Positions 11,924 through 12,581 of a stretch of DNA of 12,581 nucleotides are shown here, one piece after another. The position numbers and the translations under genes are program-made. Each line of letters opens with the position of its first letter. Positions within the stretch are counted from its first letter, which is position 1. This DNA is from Thermoleophilia bacterium (lineage in GTDB: Bacteria; Actinomycetota; Thermoleophilia; Gaiellales; SKUG01): positions 1-12,581 of the forward strand of contig JAOPYW010000321.1 in NCBI GenBank assembly GCA_025964405.1, written 5' to 3'. The notes under the pieces are model-generated. The model worked only from the letters and a program-made list of their open reading frames with translations, was not told where the DNA came from and made no database searches.

Positions 11924-12581
11924 AACTTGGTGCCCTTGACCACGGCGAGGGTGCCGTTGATCGTGCGCGTGCCGTCGAACGCCTTCGGCGCCGGGTTGAG
12001 CCCGAGGATCGTGCGGACCCACGCGGCGTGGCGAGCCTCGATCGTCACGATCGAGCCAGCAGCCTTGAGCACGGCGTCGTTGTAGACACGCGTGACCTGG
12101 CCGAGGTAGGCGGCGACGCCGGTCTCCTCGAGCGCGAGCGACGTTGCGAGGAACGTCTTGTCGGTGCCGTTCGAGCCGCGGAAGTTGAACTTCGGCTTCG
12201 CGACCGGCTTACCGCCGAGCTTCGGGATGGTGGCGAGCAGTGCCTTGACGTGTGCGGTCTCGTGCGAAGCGACGACCTTGGCGAAGTGCGCGTTGGTGCG
12301 GTTGAGCTTCTTGGCGTTGACGGCCTGGACGTAGAAGGCCTGCTCCAGGTACTCGAGCGTCAGCGCGTAGTTGAGGATGTCGATGTCCTGCTTCGTGCTG
12401 TTGGTGCCCGAGGTGTTCTGTGCGAGGGCGCCGGCCGGTGAGGCGAGTGCACCGGCGATGGCGATTCCGGAAGCGCCGACGGCGAACTTCTTGAGGAAGT
12501 CGGCGCGGGTGGAGCCGGCGACCGACTCGGTAGCGGCCTCGAACGACTCGGAGATGGCACCTGAGGGATCGATCTCCTCCA
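11911..12581 (-). CDS. Tat-type exported ferritin-like domain protein (5' partial)
   Basis: The open frame runs from the right edge to TAG at 11911-11913, and 222 residues are visible. No start is seen, so the N terminus lies beyond the window. In visible numbering, S-T-R25-A-D-F-L-K-K followed by a hydrophobic run (32-47) and ALA-Q (51-54) is a Tat-like signal with one Arg, preceded by an acidic stretch. The four-helix ferritin-like domain shows the di-iron ligand pattern: Glu76 (with Glu79), E107-TA-H110, Glu151/152, E181-AR-H184. The proteins closest in pattern are the exported Ferritin_2/DUF4439-like proteins, common in Solirubrobacterales as I recall. The role is unknown; iron handling or stress is possible. 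A ~35-residue tail follows the last helix. The stop is enclosed in a small stem-loop, with a strong hairpin downstream. Confidence 0.85.
   Translation of the reverse strand, partial: EEIDPSGAISESFEAATESVAGSTRADFLKKFAVGASGIAIAGALASPAGALAQNTSGTNSTKQDIDILNYALTLEYLEQAFYVQAVNAKKLNRTNAHFAKVVASHETAHVKALLATIPKLGGKPVAKPKFNFRGSNGTDKTFLATSLALEETGVAAYLGQVTRVYNDAVLKAAGSIVTIEARHAAWVRTILGLNPAPKAFDGTRTINGTLAVVKGTKFIVG

Noticed and set aside
1..12581. Mobile element, CRISPR array, defence island or integration at the tRNA
   Set aside because: No transposase, integrase, direct repeats beside the tRNA, or spaced repeats were found. Codon use looks uniform across the genes.

Overview
The window is high-GC, densely packed bacterial chromosome. 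An actinobacterial origin is likely, most probably Thermoleophilia/Solirubrobacterales. Reasons: G/C-rich third codon positions throughout, GTG starts, probable leaderless genes with TAnnnT boxes 6 nt before the ATG, a Tat-like secreted ferritin-like protein and a secreted beta-propeller-like protein. The lineage is an inference, since no marker gene is present. I see no insertion sequence, phage gene, integrase, CRISPR array or rRNA.

Layout. At 1-900 (+) is the 3' part of a cutinase/PE-PPE-like alpha/beta hydrolase gene. It converges on a 2H phosphoesterase gene (910-1491, -). At 1641-3748 (+) lies a translationally coupled pair of phospholipase-D-like genes whose HKD motifs are degenerate. 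They converge on a guanidinium exporter gene of the SMR family (gdx/sugE, 3761-4081, -), which is preceded by a guanidine-III riboswitch (4095-4137) and a hairpin enclosing its Shine-Dalgarno and start codon. Divergent from these is tRNA-Ser(UGA) (4205-4291, +), followed closely by an ElaA-like GNAT gene. Next comes a coupled pair: a fatty-acid-hydroxylase-superfamily membrane protein and a RimJ-like acetyltransferase (4838-6120, +).

At 6133-7941 (-) is a secreted protein made of two copies of an ~80-residue disulfide-type module and a C-terminal beta-propeller-like half. Upstream of it on the same strand is a compact cluster: MmcQ/YjbR protein, SGNH-hydrolase lipoprotein, Fpg/Nei DNA glycosylase (10032 down to 8079). 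A cupin gene (10062-10541, +) is divergent from MmcQ and convergent with an NADPH-dependent FMN reductase gene (10538-11107, -), and the two stops share one CTAG. A nitroreductase gene (11126-11635, +) is divergent from the FMN reductase. A noncoding stretch with a strong hairpin (11826-11857) separates it from a Tat-type ferritin-like protein (11911 to the right edge, -), whose 5' end lies outside the window.

How it fits together. The clearest functional unit is the guanidine-sensing RNA with its exporter. The other genes are mostly detoxification, redox, repair and envelope functions in short operons. Divergent pairs are separated by only 18-29 bp with promoter-like boxes nearly touching, and convergent pairs by 0-12 bp with hairpins across or beside their stop codons.
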